NCBI RefSeq assembly: GCF_020037025.1
Contig: NZ_JAIQLH010000013.1
Span: 53,025 to 117,024, forward strand
Origin: Streptomyces huiliensis
GTDB lineage: Bacteria; Actinomycetota; Actinomycetes; Streptomycetales; Streptomycetaceae
Length of the DNA stretch: 64,000 bases
Direction of reading: 5' to 3'
Program-made: the position numbers and the translations under genes
Shown here: one piece after another, positions 16,686-26,362 of the stretch
How positions within the stretch are numbered: position 1 is the stretch's first letter
Layout of the letters: the number at the start of each line of letters is the position of its first letter
The notes under the pieces: generated by a model
Database searches by the model: none
What the model was told of the DNA's origin: nothing
What the model saw: only the letters and a program-made list of their open reading frames with translations

Positions 16686-18008
16686 GTGGTGACCAGCAAG
16701 AAGCGCCGTGAGAACGACCGGCGCACCTATGTCCTCGACACCAGCGTCCTGCTGGCGGATCCAGGCGCCATGTGCCGCTTCGAGGAGCACGAGGTGGTGC
16801 TGCCCGTCGTGGTGGTCACGGAGTTGGAGGCCAAGAGGCACCATCCGGAGCTCGGTTACTTCGCCCGGAAGGCGCTGCGCCGACTGGACGAGTACCGCGT
16901 GCAGTTCGGCCGGCTCGACGCGCCGATCCCCATCGGGGAGCTCGGCGGCAGCCTGCGGGTCGAGCTGAACCACTCCGATCCGGCCATACTCCCCGTCGGC
17001 TTCCGCCTGGGGGACAACGACTCCCGCATCCTCGCGGTCGCCCGCAACCTGCAGGCGGAGGGGTACGACGTCACGGTGGTCTCCAAGGACCTGCCGCTGC
17101 GCATCAAGGCGTCGTCGGTGGGCCTGCTGGCCGAGGAGTACCGGGCCGAGCTGGCCATCACCGACTCGGGCTGGACGGGGATGACGGAGCTGTCCGTCAC
17201 CGCCGAGCAGGTGGACGAACTGTTCGCGGCGGAACGGACATACATCCCGGAAGCGGTCGAACTGCCGGTCCACACCGGTCTGGTGCTCCAGTCGGAGCGG
17301 GGCAAGGCGCTGGGCCGGGTGACGGCGGACGGCGCGGTGCGCCTGGTCCGCGGCGACCGGGAGGCGTTCGGCATCCACGGGCGCAGCGCCGAGCAGCGCG
17401 TCGCGCTGGACCTGCTGCTCGACCCGGACGTGGGCATCGTCTCGCTGGGCGGCCGGGCCGGCACCGGCAAGTCGGCGCTGGCGCTCTGCGCCGGCCTGGA
17501 GGCGGTGCTGGAGCGGCGGCAGCATCGGAAGGTGATGGTGTTCCGTCCGCTGTACGCGGTGGGGGGCCAGGAGTTGGGCTACCTGCCGGGCAGTGAGTCG
17601 GAGAAGATGAGCCCTTGGGCCCAGGCGGTCTTCGACACGCTGTCGGCGGTGACCACGGCCGAGGTGATCGAGGAGGTCGTGGGGCGCGGGATGCTGGAGG
17701 TGCTCCCGCTGACGCACATCCGCGGCCGGTCGCTGCACGACGCGTTCGTCGTCGTGGACGAGGCCCAGTCGCTGGAGCGCAACGTCCTGCTCACCGTGCT
17801 CTCCCGGATCGGCGCCAACTCCCGTGTCGTCCTCACCCATGACGTGGCGCAGCGCGACAACCTGCGCGTCGGGCGGTACGACGGGGTGGCGGCGGTGGTG
17901 GAGAAACTGAAGGGGCACCCGCTGTTCTCGCATGTGACCCTGACGCGTTCGGAGCGGTCGCCGATCGCGGCGCTGGTCACGGAGATGCTGGAGGACGGGC
18001 GCATCTGA
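16686..18008 (+). CDS. PIN-PhoH fusion protein (PhoH2-like RNase/helicase ATPase)
   Basis: The 440-residue protein joins an N-terminal PIN RNase domain ([12 protein letters not shown] at 12-24 and downstream acidic residues) to a C-terminal PhoH ATPase with Walker [13 protein letters not shown] (about 255-266) and Walker [11 protein letters not shown]. PhoH2 proteins in mycobacteria are sequence-dependent RNA helicase/RNases. GTG 16686 was chosen, with GAGGGGG eleven bases upstream; the next GTG codon is equally possible. It stands alone, ended by a strong hairpin. Confidence 0.92.
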   Translation: MVTSKKRRENDRRTYVLDTSVLLADPGAMCRFEEHEVVLPVVVVTELEAKRHHPELGYFARKALRRLDEYRVQFGRLDAPIPIGELGGSLRVELNHSDPAILPVGFRLGDNDSRILAVARNLQAEGYDVTVVSKDLPLRIKASSVGLLAEEYRAELAITDSGWTGMTELSVTAEQVDELFAAERTYIPEAVELPVHTGLVLQSERGKALGRVTADGAVRLVRGDREAFGIHGRSAEQRVALDLLLDPDVGIVSLGGRAGTGKSALALCAGLEAVLERRQHRKVMVFRPLYAVGGQELGYLPGSESEKMSPWAQAVFDTLSAVTTAEVIEEVVGRGMLEVLPLTHIRGRSLHDAFVVVDEAQSLERNVLLTVLSRIGANSRVVLTHDVAQRDNLRVGRYDGVAAVVEKLKGHPLFSHVTLTRSERSPIAALVTEMLEDGRI

Positions 18009-18048
18009 CGCGGACGCACCCGGCGCGGCCGGAATCCCGTCCCGCCAT

Positions 18049-18084
18049 AACGCGCGGCAAAGCCTGGGAGCTTAGCCGCGCGTT
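18049..18084 (+). terminator. Hairpin terminator after the PhoH-like gene
   Basis: AACGCGCGGC pairs perfectly with GCCGCGCGTT, and inside an A/A mismatch the stem continues AAGC/GCTT around the loop CTGGGA. There is no T-tract, as is usual for Streptomyces terminators. Confidence 0.7.
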
Positions 18085-18479
18085 GTGCCGTCCCGCCCCC
18101 GTTTCCCGGAATTCCGGCGCGCCGAACATGATGTGACGTTTCCCACGCAACGCGGAATTGCCTCCGAGCGTGCGCGTCGGGCAGAGTCTGGGTCCTGTCA
18201 GGCCCCGCATACGGCACTTGCGCATCGGGCTCCCCAGGGAGTGCGCGGTTCATCACCATTCGAGCCGCCGACCGAACGACAACTGAACAGCGTCGCCGTA
18301 TGCCGCCCGCGCACCGGACGGACCTCCATACATGGAGGTACATCGTCGGCGCGCCGGGCCAGTGCCTCCAGTGACCGGCCGGTCCCGCGACCCGCGGTTC
18401 CGAACCAGCAGAGGCCAGTGTCAGGGGCGCGATCGCGTCCGCGAGGGTCACCTGGCGGACGATGCTGGAAGGAAAGCGT
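18085..18479. other. Leader region of the transglycosylase gene with an 18-bp palindrome
   Basis: No gene is visible in 395 bases. An 8-bp perfect inverted repeat, ACCTCCAT-AC-ATGGAGGT, lies at 18322-18339, about 140 bp before the start codon, and is a candidate operator. I looked for the c-di-AMP (ydaO) riboswitch often found before Streptomyces cell-wall hydrolases and could not recognise its conserved core. Confidence 0.5.
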
Positions 18480-19217
18480 GTGAGCCGGATCTCGGTCCGG
18501 GGATTCGCCGTGGCCTCCGCCACCGCGGTCACCACCGTCGGCGCCGTCGTGGGCGTCGCCCAGGGCGACGAGCAGAACAAGACGACGACGGGCGGAGTGC
18601 AGGCCGCCGCGGCCGACGCGACGCTCCTCGCGGAACTTCCCGCCGGGCAGAAGGCCGTCCAGACCGCGTCGCTGACGCAGCAGGCGGACACCCAGGTCGG
18701 CGTGGCCCAGACGGTCGCCAAGAAGGAGGCCGAGGAGTCCGCCCGCAAGCAGGCCGCCGAGGACGCCGCCGCCAAGAAGGAGGCCGCCGAGGCCGCCGCC
18801 AAGAAGGAGGCGGAGGAGAAGGCCAAGGAGAAGGCGGAGAAGGACCGGGAAGAGAAGGACAAGGCGGACGTCGCGAGCCGTTCGGCCACGCGCGACTCCG
18901 TCGACATCCCGGTCAAGGGCTCCTACAGCACTGCCGAGGTCCAGGCGATAGCCCGGCAGATCGTCCCCGCCGACCAGTTCCAGTGCTTCAGCAACATCGT
19001 GAACAACGAGAGCAGCTGGGACTACACGGCCACCAACGCCTCCTCCGGTGCCTACGGTCTCGTCCAGGCGCTCCCCGCCGAGAAGATGTCGTCCGCGGGC
19101 GCCGACTGGCGGACCAACCCCGCCACCCAGATCAAGTGGGGCCTGAGCTACATGAACGAGCGGTACCACAGCCCGTGTGGCGCGTGGTCGTTCTGGCAGG
19201 CCAACAACTGGTACTAG
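18480..19217 (+). CDS. Secreted lytic transglycosylase-like protein
   Basis: The 245-residue protein has a signal peptide (about 1-30), a charged Ala/Lys/Glu helix region (about 80-135, likely coiled coil) and a C-terminal SLT-type lysozyme-like domain with the catalytic glutamate in NIVNNESSW and the typical SGAYGLVQALP and WGLSYMNERY segments. It should cleave or remodel peptidoglycan outside the cell. GTG 18480 has GGAAGGAAAG just upstream and gives a better signal peptide than the in-frame ATG 18 bases earlier. Confidence 0.88.
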   Translation: MSRISVRGFAVASATAVTTVGAVVGVAQGDEQNKTTTGGVQAAAADATLLAELPAGQKAVQTASLTQQADTQVGVAQTVAKKEAEESARKQAAEDAAAKKEAAEAAAKKEAEEKAKEKAEKDREEKDKADVASRSATRDSVDIPVKGSYSTAEVQAIARQIVPADQFQCFSNIVNNESSWDYTATNASSGAYGLVQALPAEKMSSAGADWRTNPATQIKWGLSYMNERYHSPCGAWSFWQANNWY

Positions 19218-19266
19218 GCCCTCCGGGCACCAGGCCCTCGGGCGCGCGCCGCGCGCCGCTTCCGCG

Positions 19267-19296
19267 AGCCCCCGACCTCAACCGGTCGGGGGCTTT
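19267..19296 (+). terminator. Terminator of the transglycosylase gene
   Basis: AGCCCCCGACC pairs perfectly with GGTCGGGGGCT around a 6-base loop, followed by a short TTTG tail, 50 bp after the stop codon. Confidence 0.8.
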
Positions 19297-19415
19297 GTGG
19301 GTCTTCCGGGGGGAACGCGGCCCCTGCGGGCGGAAACCTTTCGTCTCCGACGCGCGGGGCCCAGGTAACGTTCATGCCGGATGGCCACGGGGGATGTGGG
19401 GGTAGAGGAAGAGAA

Positions 19416-20873
19416 ATGTCCAGATTGCCACAATGGCTCGGCAGTGTCGGCTCGGGCCTGACGCGGCTCTCCCACCGGCTGGAGGAGCGCAAGGCGCGCA
19501 CCGATCCGGACGGCGTGCCTGCCTGGGCCCAGCCGCCGGCCGGCGCCGCCGCCTCCGAGCGGCCCGCCCCGGAACCGTCGGGTGCCCATGCCGACGCGCC
19601 CGAACCCGCCGCGACGCCCCCGGCCACCCCAGGTGAACCGGCGGCCGCGCCCTCTGCCGACCCCTCCGAGGCGACCGCGAACCCGTCGCCCGCACCCGCC
19701 CCGGACGCCCTCGGCGCTCCGAAGGCACCGGCCCCGGCCCCGGCCGAACGGACGCCGCCGCTCTCCGCCGCGGCCGTCCTCGCCGAGCCGCCGCGCCCCG
19801 ACCCCGTCGCCGCCGTGCCCTGGGGTGTGCGCGTGGCTGCCGAGGCGGGCTGGCGGCTGCTGGTGCTCGCGGGAACGGTGTGGGTGCTGATGCGCGTCAT
19901 CAGCGCGGTGCAACTGGTGGTGCTGGCGTTCGTCGCCGGCCTGCTGATCACGGCGCTGCTCCAGCCGACGGTCGCCGCGCTGCGGCGCCGCGGTCTGCAC
20001 CGGGGCCTGGCCACGGCCGTCACCTTCATCTCCGGCTTCGTCGTCATGGGGCTGGTGGGCTGGTTCGTCGTCTGGCAGGTGATGGAGAACGTCGACGACC
20101 TGTCCGGCCAGCTCGAAGCGGGTCTGCACGACCTCAAGGAATGGCTGCGGACGAGCCCGTTCCATGTCACCCAGAAGCAGATCGACAACATCACCGAGAA
20201 CCTCAGTGACGCCCTGAGCTCCAACACCAAGGAGATCACCTCGGCGGGCATAGAGGGCGTCCAGGTCATCATCGAGACGCTGACCGGCATCATCCTCGCG
20301 ATGTTCACCACCCTCTTCCTGCTCTACGACGGGCCGAGGATCTGGCGCTGGGTGCTCAAGCTCGTCCCGAGCGCGGCGCGCGAGGGCGTCGCGGGCGCCG
20401 GGCCGCGCGCCTGGGCGACGCTGACCGCCTATGTGCGCGGCACGGTGATAGTGGCCATGATCGACGCGGTCTGCATCGGCATCGGTCTGTACTTCCTGAA
20501 GGTGCCGATGGCCGTGCCGCTGGCCGTCTTCATCTTCCTGTTCGCCTTCATCCCGCTGGTCGGCGCCGTGGTCTCCGGCGCGCTGGCCGTGGTGGTGGCA
20601 CTGGTGACGCAGGGCGTCTTCACCGCGACGATGGTGCTGGTGGTCGTGCTGGCCGTGCAGCAGATAGAGGGCCACATCCTCCAGCCGTTCATCCTCGGCC
20701 GGGCGGTGCGCGTCCACCCGCTGGCGGTCGTGCTCTCCGTGGCGGCCGGCTCGCTGGTCGCCGGGATCGGCGGCGCGGTGGTGGCGGTGCCGCTGGTGGC
20801 GGTGACCAACACGGTCGTCGGCTACCTGAGGGCGTACGCCCGCGGTGAGGCGCCGGGCGAACGGCCGGAGTGA
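19416..20873 (+). CDS. AI-2E family transporter-like membrane protein
   Basis: The 485-residue protein has a Pro/Ala-rich cytoplasmic N-terminus (about 130 residues, disordered) and a C-terminal AI-2E/PerM domain with about eight helices, including VLMRVISAVQLVVLAFVAGL, VTFISGFVVMGLVGWFVVW and the family's IEGHILQPFILGRAV segment. Family members include exporters of small molecules and Na+/H+ antiporters; the substrate is unknown. AGAGGAAGAG precedes the ATG. A strong bidirectional terminator separates it from ahpD. Confidence 0.88.
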   Translation: MSRLPQWLGSVGSGLTRLSHRLEERKARTDPDGVPAWAQPPAGAAASERPAPEPSGAHADAPEPAATPPATPGEPAAAPSADPSEATANPSPAPAPDALGAPKAPAPAPAERTPPLSAAAVLAEPPRPDPVAAVPWGVRVAAEAGWRLLVLAGTVWVLMRVISAVQLVVLAFVAGLLITALLQPTVAALRRRGLHRGLATAVTFISGFVVMGLVGWFVVWQVMENVDDLSGQLEAGLHDLKEWLRTSPFHVTQKQIDNITENLSDALSSNTKEITSAGIEGVQVIIETLTGIILAMFTTLFLLYDGPRIWRWVLKLVPSAAREGVAGAGPRAWATLTAYVRGTVIVAMIDAVCIGIGLYFLKVPMAVPLAVFIFLFAFIPLVGAVVSGALAVVVALVTQGVFTATMVLVVVLAVQQIEGHILQPFILGRAVRVHPLAVVLSVAAGSLVAGIGGAVVAVPLVAVTNTVVGYLRAYARGEAPGERPE

Positions 20874-20893
20874 ACGAGGAACACGCAGGACGA

Positions 20894-20930
20894 AGGCGGC
20901 CCGCCGACCGGGGAGGTCGGCGGGCCGCCT
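20894..20930. terminator. Bidirectional terminator between the AI-2E gene and ahpD
   Basis: A perfect 16-bp stem (AGGCGGCCCGCCGACC / GGTCGGCGGGCCGCCT) with a GGGGA loop lies between two convergent stop codons 75 bp apart. Confidence 0.85.
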
Positions 20931-20948
20931 TGCGTACTACGGGAGTGC

Positions 20949-21482
20949 TCAGCCGTTGAGAACGGCCTCGGCGTCGAGCGTGGCGCCGACGGCCTGGAGC
21001 ACGGAGGCGATCTTGAACGCCTCCTGGATCGTCTCGCGGGCCACACCGGCCTTGCGCAGCACCTGCTCGTGCGAGTCGAGGCACATGCCGCAGCCGTTGA
21101 TGGCGGAGACGGCCAGGGACCACAGCTCGAAGTCGACCTTCTCCACGCCCGGGTTGCCGATGACGTTCATCCGCAGACCCGCGCGCAGGTTGCCGTACTC
21201 CGGGTCCGACAGCAGGTGCCGGGTGCGGTAGTAGACGTTGTTCATCGCCATGATGGCGGCGGCGGCCTTGGCGGCGGTGTACGCCTCCGGGGACAGGTTC
21301 GCCTTCGCCTCGGGCTCCAGCTCGCGCAGGACGATCGGCGAACGGGTCGCGATCGCGCAGGCGAGGACGGTGCCCCACAGCTGCTGCTGCGGGAGGTCCG
21401 AGTTGCCGATGACCGAGCCGAGGTTCAGCTTCAGGTCCTTGGCGTAGTCCGGTATGGCGGACTTCAGTTCATCGAGGGCCAT
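20949..21482 (-). CDS. ahpD: Alkyl hydroperoxide reductase AhpD
   Basis: The 177-residue AhpD has the catalytic CxxC, C131 and C134 in [11 protein letters not shown] with the conserved His138. In actinobacteria AhpD recycles AhpC in place of AhpF, passing electrons from the lipoyl-protein/Lpd system. It lies 11 bp after ahpC in an ahpC-ahpD operon. The end falls next to the terminator shared with the AI-2E gene. Confidence 0.97.
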   Translation of the reverse strand: MALDELKSAIPDYAKDLKLNLGSVIGNSDLPQQQLWGTVLACAIATRSPIVLRELEPEAKANLSPEAYTAAKAAAAIMAMNNVYYRTRHLLSDPEYGNLRAGLRMNVIGNPGVEKVDFELWSLAVSAINGCGMCLDSHEQVLRKAGVARETIQEAFKIASVLQAVGATLDAEAVLNG

Positions 21483-21493
21483 GGGTGATCAGC

Positions 21494-22048
21494 TCACTCG
21501 CCCGAGAGGAGCGCGACCGGGTCGAGGGTCTCGTCGCCCTTGCTCCAGTTGCAGGGGCACAGCTCGTCGGTCTGCAGCGCGTCGAGGACCCGCAGGACCT
21601 CCTTGGGGTTACGGCCGACGGAGCCGGCGGTCACCATGACGAACTGGATCTCGTTGTTCTGGTCGACGATGAAGACGGCGCGCTGGGCGTAGCCGTCCTC
21701 GCCCTCGACGCCGCACGCGCGCATGAGCTCGTGCTTGGCGTCGGCCAGCATCGGGAAGGGCAGGTCACGCAGGTCGGCGTGGTCCTTGCGCCAGGCGTGG
21801 TGGACGAACTCCGAGTCGCCGGAGACGCCGAGGATCTGGGCGTCACGGTCGGCGAACTCGTCGTTCAGCTTGCCGAACGCGGCGATCTCGGTCGGGCAGA
21901 CGAAGGTGAAGTCCTTCGGCCAGAAGAAGACGACCTTCCACTTGCCCTCGTAGGTCTTGTGGTCGATCTGCGCGAAAGCCTTGTCCGCGTCGAGGTCCAC
22001 ACAGGCGGTCAGGTCGAACTCGGGGAACTTGTCACCGACAGTGAGCAC
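21494..22048 (-). CDS. ahpC: Peroxiredoxin AhpC
   Basis: This 184-residue 2-Cys peroxiredoxin reduces hydrogen peroxide, organic peroxides and peroxynitrite. The peroxidatic cysteine C51 lies in DFTFVCPTE, with C164 and C166 (LCPCNW) near the C-terminus as in the three-cysteine actinobacterial AhpC. AAGGAGAG precedes the ATG. It is divergent from oxyR, with 132 bp between the starts. Confidence 0.97.
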   Translation of the reverse strand: MLTVGDKFPEFDLTACVDLDADKAFAQIDHKTYEGKWKVVFFWPKDFTFVCPTEIAAFGKLNDEFADRDAQILGVSGDSEFVHHAWRKDHADLRDLPFPMLADAKHELMRACGVEGEDGYAQRAVFIVDQNNEIQFVMVTAGSVGRNPKEVLRVLDALQTDELCPCNWSKGDETLDPVALLSGE

Positions 22049-22180
22049 GCGCTCTCCTTGCAGCGAAGAAAGTCCCTGGTTGCGGACTTTCTGCGGGGTT
22101 GGACGTGATCCACCCTGCCACAGGAGGCATTGATAGCGGAAATAGTTAGACTGATTGGCGTTGATCGGAGGTGGTTATCG
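22049..22180. promoter_or_regulatory. ahpC/oxyR divergent control region
   Basis: This stretch holds the promoters of both ahpCD and oxyR. An AT-richer patch at 22128-22170 has two ATAG elements nine bases apart (22133-22136 and 22142-22145) and repeated TGAT boxes about ten bases apart, which fits a LysR-type (OxyR) site. OxyR control of ahpCD from this divergent arrangement is established in S. coelicolor; the exact site here is inferred. Confidence 0.6.
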
Positions 22181-23203
22181 ATGGAGTCGTCCATACCGCG
22201 GGACCGGGGCGCCCGGGGCGCCGAGCCCCAGGAGCCGGCCGCCCGCCCAGGGGGCGCGAAGACGCCGTCCGGCCGTCCCCGCCAGCCCAGTCTGGCCCAG
22301 CTCAGAGCCTTCGCGGCGGTCGCCGAGCACCTGCACTTCCGGGACGCCGCCACAGCGATCTCCATGAGCCAGCCGGCGCTCTCGGGCGCCGTCTCCGCCC
22401 TGGAGGAGTCACTCGGAATTCAGCTCTTCGAGCGTACGACGCGCCGAGTGCTGCTCAGCCCCGCGGGTGAACGGCTGGCCGCGCGGGCCCGTACCGTGCT
22501 GGACGCCGTCGGCGACTTCATGGAGGAGGCCGAGGCCGCGCGGGCGCCCTTCACCGGCGTGCTGAGGCTGGGCGTGATCCCCACCGTGGCGCCGTACCTG
22601 CTGCCCGCCGTGCTCCGCCTGGTCCACGAGGTCTACCCCGACCTCGACCTCCAGGTGCACGAGGAGCGGACCTCGTCCCTCCTCGACGGCCTCACCCAGG
22701 GCCGCCTGGACCTGCTGCTGCTCGCGGTCCCGCTCGGCGCCCCCGGCGTCACCGAGATGCCGCTGTTCGACGAGGACTTCGTCCTGGTCACCCCCTGCGA
22801 CCACGCGCTGGCCGGGCGCACGGACCTCCCGCGCAGCGCCCTGCGCGACCTGGACCTGCTGTTGCTGGACGAGGGCCACTGCCTGCGCGACCAGGCCCTC
22901 GACGTCTGCCGCGAGGCCGGCCGCACCCCCGGTGCGCCCGTGGCCACCAGCGCCTCCGGCCTGTCGACGCTGGTCCAGCTGGTCGGCGGCGGGCTCGGCG
23001 TCACGCTGCTGCCGCGCACGGCCGTCCGCGTCGAGGCCGCCCGCAGCGACCGCCTCGCCACCAGCTGCTTCGCCGCACCCCCGCCCTCCCGCCGGATCGC
23101 CCTGGCCATGCGCTCGGGCGCGGCCCGGCAGCGCGAGTTCGAGGAGTTCGCGGACGCCCTGCGGGACGCGCTGAGCTCGCTGCCGGTGCGCATCGTGGGC
23201 TGA
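22181..23203 (+). CDS. oxyR: LysR-family peroxide sensor OxyR
   Basis: The 340-residue regulator has an N-terminal HTH (LAQLRAFAAVAEHLHFRDAA...SQPALSGAVSALEESLG) preceded by a 40-residue basic extension, and a LysR substrate domain. The two cysteines expected for peroxide sensing are visible in the LLDEGHCLRDQALDVCREAG segment. The ATG follows GGAGGTG at seven bases. Its position beside ahpCD supports OxyR rather than another LysR protein. Confidence 0.95.
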   Translation: MESSIPRDRGARGAEPQEPAARPGGAKTPSGRPRQPSLAQLRAFAAVAEHLHFRDAATAISMSQPALSGAVSALEESLGIQLFERTTRRVLLSPAGERLAARARTVLDAVGDFMEEAEAARAPFTGVLRLGVIPTVAPYLLPAVLRLVHEVYPDLDLQVHEERTSSLLDGLTQGRLDLLLLAVPLGAPGVTEMPLFDEDFVLVTPCDHALAGRTDLPRSALRDLDLLLLDEGHCLRDQALDVCREAGRTPGAPVATSASGLSTLVQLVGGGLGVTLLPRTAVRVEAARSDRLATSCFAAPPPSRRIALAMRSGAARQREFEEFADALRDALSSLPVRIVG

Positions 23204-23216
23204 GAGCCGAGAGGTG

Positions 23217-23822
23217 TCAGCCTCGGCGGCCGGCCTTCTTGAGGACGGCGTCGACGTCGAGCTCGATCTCCGCGCCGATCGATTCCGGGAGCAGGGCACG
23301 CTCACCGGCCGCGTAGACGCGGTGGTTGCGGTACTCGTTCGCGAACGGATCCGTGAGGATGTGCAGGCGCTGCTTCTTCCGGTCGACGATGACGTAGACC
23401 GGGATCTTGGCGATCGCGTAGGCGGCGACCTTGGTCCGCATGTCCTGGGCGTAGTTGGACGAGGTGACCTCGAGGACCAGGCGGAAGACGGCGGGGTCGT
23501 AGTAGGTCGACTCGATGGCGTGCTCGTCCGCGTCGGCGTCGACAACGGCCAGGTCGGGAATGGCGTAGTCGTACGGCCCGTCGGGGAGCCAGATGCCCGC
23601 ACCTTGAACCACCCTCGTTTCTTCGGTCTCCGCTGAATGGAAGTCGAAGGTGAGGCCGGTCAGGGAGAATGCGTGGCGCATGTCGGGCGGTGGTGTCACG
23701 GTGATCTGTCCCCCCAGGATCTCGACGCGGTGGCCGGGGAGCCGTTCAGCGAGTTGCTCGGCCTGCTCCAGCAGGGTCGGCTCGTCGTGATCGCAGGGGC
23801 GCTCGATTGCTGCGGCGGACAT
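23217..23822 (-). CDS. Uma2-family (DUF820) endonuclease-like protein
   Basis: The 201-residue protein has the PD-(D/E)XK-like Uma2 fold: an N-terminal helix with VEILGGQITVTPPP, then VVDADADEH, LVLEVTSSNYAQD and VPVYVIVDRKK-type segments in order (here IPVYVIVDRKK). Members are abundant in Streptomyces and of unknown biological role. The second of two adjacent ATG codons is six bases from AGGAGG and was chosen. A second family member lies at 53.1 kb. Confidence 0.87.
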   Translation of the reverse strand: MSAAAIERPCDHDEPTLLEQAEQLAERLPGHRVEILGGQITVTPPPDMRHAFSLTGLTFDFHSAETEETRVVQGAGIWLPDGPYDYAIPDLAVVDADADEHAIESTYYDPAVFRLVLEVTSSNYAQDMRTKVAAYAIAKIPVYVIVDRKKQRLHILTDPFANEYRNHRVYAAGERALLPESIGAEIELDVDAVLKKAGRRG

Positions 23823-23956
23823 CATGTGCCTCCTGGCGGCCGGTGTCGAGACCATCATCGTAGGCCGGTACGGCCGTTCGGCTCCTCTGCACATACGTTC
23901 ACCCGCAGGGGGGTACGGCACCCGGAAACCGGTCTGACCTGTGGTAAAGGCCCCCA

Positions 23957-26362
23957 CTACTCCGTCCGCAGCCCCTCCGGACGCGTCATCCGGAGCAGCA
24001 CCGGCAGCGTGGCGAGGGTGACGAGCCCGATGAGGCCCACGCCCGCGCCCGCCACCGGGAGGAACGCCCACCAGTCGGCCCCCCGCGCGCCCGTCAGCCG
24101 CAGCACGGCCCAGCCGAGGCCCAGGCCGCCGGCCACGGCGATGGCCATGCCGAGCAGTACCGGGATCGCCGTCTGCCACAGCACCGACCAGGCCAGCGTG
24201 CGGCGGGGCGTGCCGACGGCGACGAGCGCGGCCAGCATGCGCCGCCGCTCGCGGAGCTGCTCCAGCGTGGTGACGAGCAGGCCCGCGCCGATCAGGGCCA
24301 GCATGCCCCCGGCGCCCAGCAGCAGGCCGCGGTGGACGAGCGGGTAGTTGTCGTCCTTCACCACGCCGCCCCGCCGGTCGATGCGGAGGGCCGGGTCGAT
24401 GCCGGCCGCGGTGTTGCGGACCCGTTCGATGGCGTCGGGGTCGCCCGGCTCGGTCCGGACGGACAGCCGGGTCCTGGCGTCGGGCAGGGCGGCGGCGTCG
24501 ACGGCCCCGGGCGTGGCCAGGACGCCGTCGGGGTGCTCGCCGGTCGGACCGGGCCGGGTCCGCACCACGCGCGCGGACTCGGGGACGGTCCACCGGTACG
24601 GACGGGCCGGGCCCTCCGTGTACGGCTCGGCGACGACCTTGGTACCGGGGCCGAACGCGTCGGCGTGGCCGGGGTCGTCGGAGCGGCCGAGGAAGACGTC
24701 ACCGTCCCGGCAGGAGCCGATGTCGGCGAGCTCGGCGAGGGTGGCGCAGTCGCCGACGAGCACGCTGGTGACCGTGTTCGGCGCGCCGTCCTTCCCGACG
24801 TAGCGCTCCACGTGGCCGGAGGCCGCCCGCACGCCCTCGGTGCGCCGGAGCCGGTCCACCCAGTCGTGCACCTGCCGCGGGGAGCCGACGGCGTACGAGC
24901 CGGTGAGCTGCGAGTGGGTCGCGAGCGCCTCGGGGGAGGTGTCGAACTCCCCGCGCACCCCCGTGAAGACCATCTGCACGGCGATCGCCCCGGCCACCGC
25001 GACGGTGATGCCGCTGACCGCCCGCGCGGCCGGGCCGCTCTTCAGCTGCAGCCGCCGGACGGCCAGTTGCCAGGACGGCGGGCCGCCGCGCAGCCGGGCG
25101 ACGAACGCCTCGACACCCCACGGCAGCAGCGCCGTGACGCCCAGCAGCAGCAGCGCGGCACCCGTCGCCACCTGCCAGGTGTCGACCGGCAGGCCCGGCA
25201 TGCCGGGCAGCCGGCCGCTCGCCCGGCCGAGCGCCGGGGTGAGCAGGACGGCTCCCAGGGCCGGCACCAGCAGCCGCCACCACAGCCGGCGCCGCCGGGG
25301 CGCGGTGCCGCGCACGACGCCCAGCGGCTCCACGGCGACGCCGCGCAGGGTGAACAGGGTGACCCCGACCGCGCAGGCCGGCACCGCGACGACGATCAGC
25401 GCCAGCATCCAGGGCGTCGGCATGACGTCGGACGGGAAGATCCCGGTGTCGCGGATGGTGAGGTCGCGGGCGTACTCGCGCAGCGCCAGGAAGACCGCCG
25501 CGCCGACGCCCAGCCCGAGCACCGCGCCGGTCAGCGCCTCGCCCGCCGCGATCCGGCGGACCATCCGCAGGTCCGCGCCGATCAGCCGCAGGGCGGCCAG
25601 CCTGCGGTCGCGCCCGGCGCCGCCGAACCGGACGGAGGTGCCGATGAAGACGGCGACCGGCGTCAGCAGCACGACGCAGGCGAGGACGGTGAGCACGACG
25701 AGGACCGGGCTCATCGGCACGTCCGGCTCGTCGTACCCGAACCGGTCGACGCGTTTGGCGCCCGTGGCCGGGCCGATCCGGTCGCTGCCCGCGTAATAGA
25801 GGAGTTCGTCGGGGCCGACGAGTCCCGCGTGACCGATGGTGCCGACGGTGCGGTAGGCGGCGAAGCGGTCGCGCAGCAGCGCTCCCCGGTCGGACGCCAG
25901 CAGTGCGGCGAGCGCGGGGGAGACCACCATCTCGCCGGGTTCCGGGAGCCGGTCCACGCCCGGCGGACGGGGTGCGTCCGGGCCGTCCGGGGCCAGCAGC
26001 CCGCCGGTGACGGGCTTGTCGTGGAAGTCGGTGCGGACCTCCTGGTAGAGCAGCGTGTCCGGGCCGCGCCGGGCGTCCGGCTCGGCCGGGTCGCGGAACT
26101 CGCCGGTGACGCCCACCGAGCGGGCCGTCTCCCGGGCGTGCCGGTCGGCGAGCGCCGACGGGACGGACGCGACGAGCAGCAGCAGGGCCACGCCGAGGCC
26201 GACGCCCACCGCCGTGAGCGCGGTCCGCAGCAGGCCCTCCCGGCCGCCGGCGACGGCGTACCGGGCGCCCAGGCAGAGATCGCGGATCCAACGGGCGGGG
26301 CCGCGGGGGCCGGTGGGGCGGCCTTGCTCCGCCCCACCGGCCCCCGGCTTCCTCTTCGTCAC
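23957..26362 (-). CDS. FtsX-like ABC transporter permease
   Basis: The 801-residue protein has the MacB/FtsX-type layout: an N-terminal helix, a large extracytoplasmic domain, three helices, a second unit of helix plus extracytoplasmic domain, and three C-terminal helices (LLLGAGGMLALIGAGLLVTT and following). With the adjacent ATPase it forms an exporter, probably for lipids, peptides or drugs. The GTG start overlaps the ATPase stop by four bases. Expression should depend on the PadR repressor at the head of the operon. Confidence 0.93.
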   Translation of the reverse strand: MTKRKPGAGGAEQGRPTGPRGPARWIRDLCLGARYAVAGGREGLLRTALTAVGVGLGVALLLLVASVPSALADRHARETARSVGVTGEFRDPAEPDARRGPDTLLYQEVRTDFHDKPVTGGLLAPDGPDAPRPPGVDRLPEPGEMVVSPALAALLASDRGALLRDRFAAYRTVGTIGHAGLVGPDELLYYAGSDRIGPATGAKRVDRFGYDEPDVPMSPVLVVLTVLACVVLLTPVAVFIGTSVRFGGAGRDRRLAALRLIGADLRMVRRIAAGEALTGAVLGLGVGAAVFLALREYARDLTIRDTGIFPSDVMPTPWMLALIVVAVPACAVGVTLFTLRGVAVEPLGVVRGTAPRRRRLWWRLLVPALGAVLLTPALGRASGRLPGMPGLPVDTWQVATGAALLLLGVTALLPWGVEAFVARLRGGPPSWQLAVRRLQLKSGPAARAVSGITVAVAGAIAVQMVFTGVRGEFDTSPEALATHSQLTGSYAVGSPRQVHDWVDRLRRTEGVRAASGHVERYVGKDGAPNTVTSVLVGDCATLAELADIGSCRDGDVFLGRSDDPGHADAFGPGTKVVAEPYTEGPARPYRWTVPESARVVRTRPGPTGEHPDGVLATPGAVDAAALPDARTRLSVRTEPGDPDAIERVRNTAAGIDPALRIDRRGGVVKDDNYPLVHRGLLLGAGGMLALIGAGLLVTTLEQLRERRRMLAALVAVGTPRRTLAWSVLWQTAIPVLLGMAIAVAGGLGLGWAVLRLTGARGADWWAFLPVAGAGVGLIGLVTLATLPVLLRMTRPEGLRTE

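Noticed and set aside
18085..18479. c-di-AMP (ydaO) riboswitch before the transglycosylase
   Set aside because: Such riboswitches precede many Streptomyces wall hydrolases, but I could not find the conserved core blocks here; a covariance-model search would be decisive.
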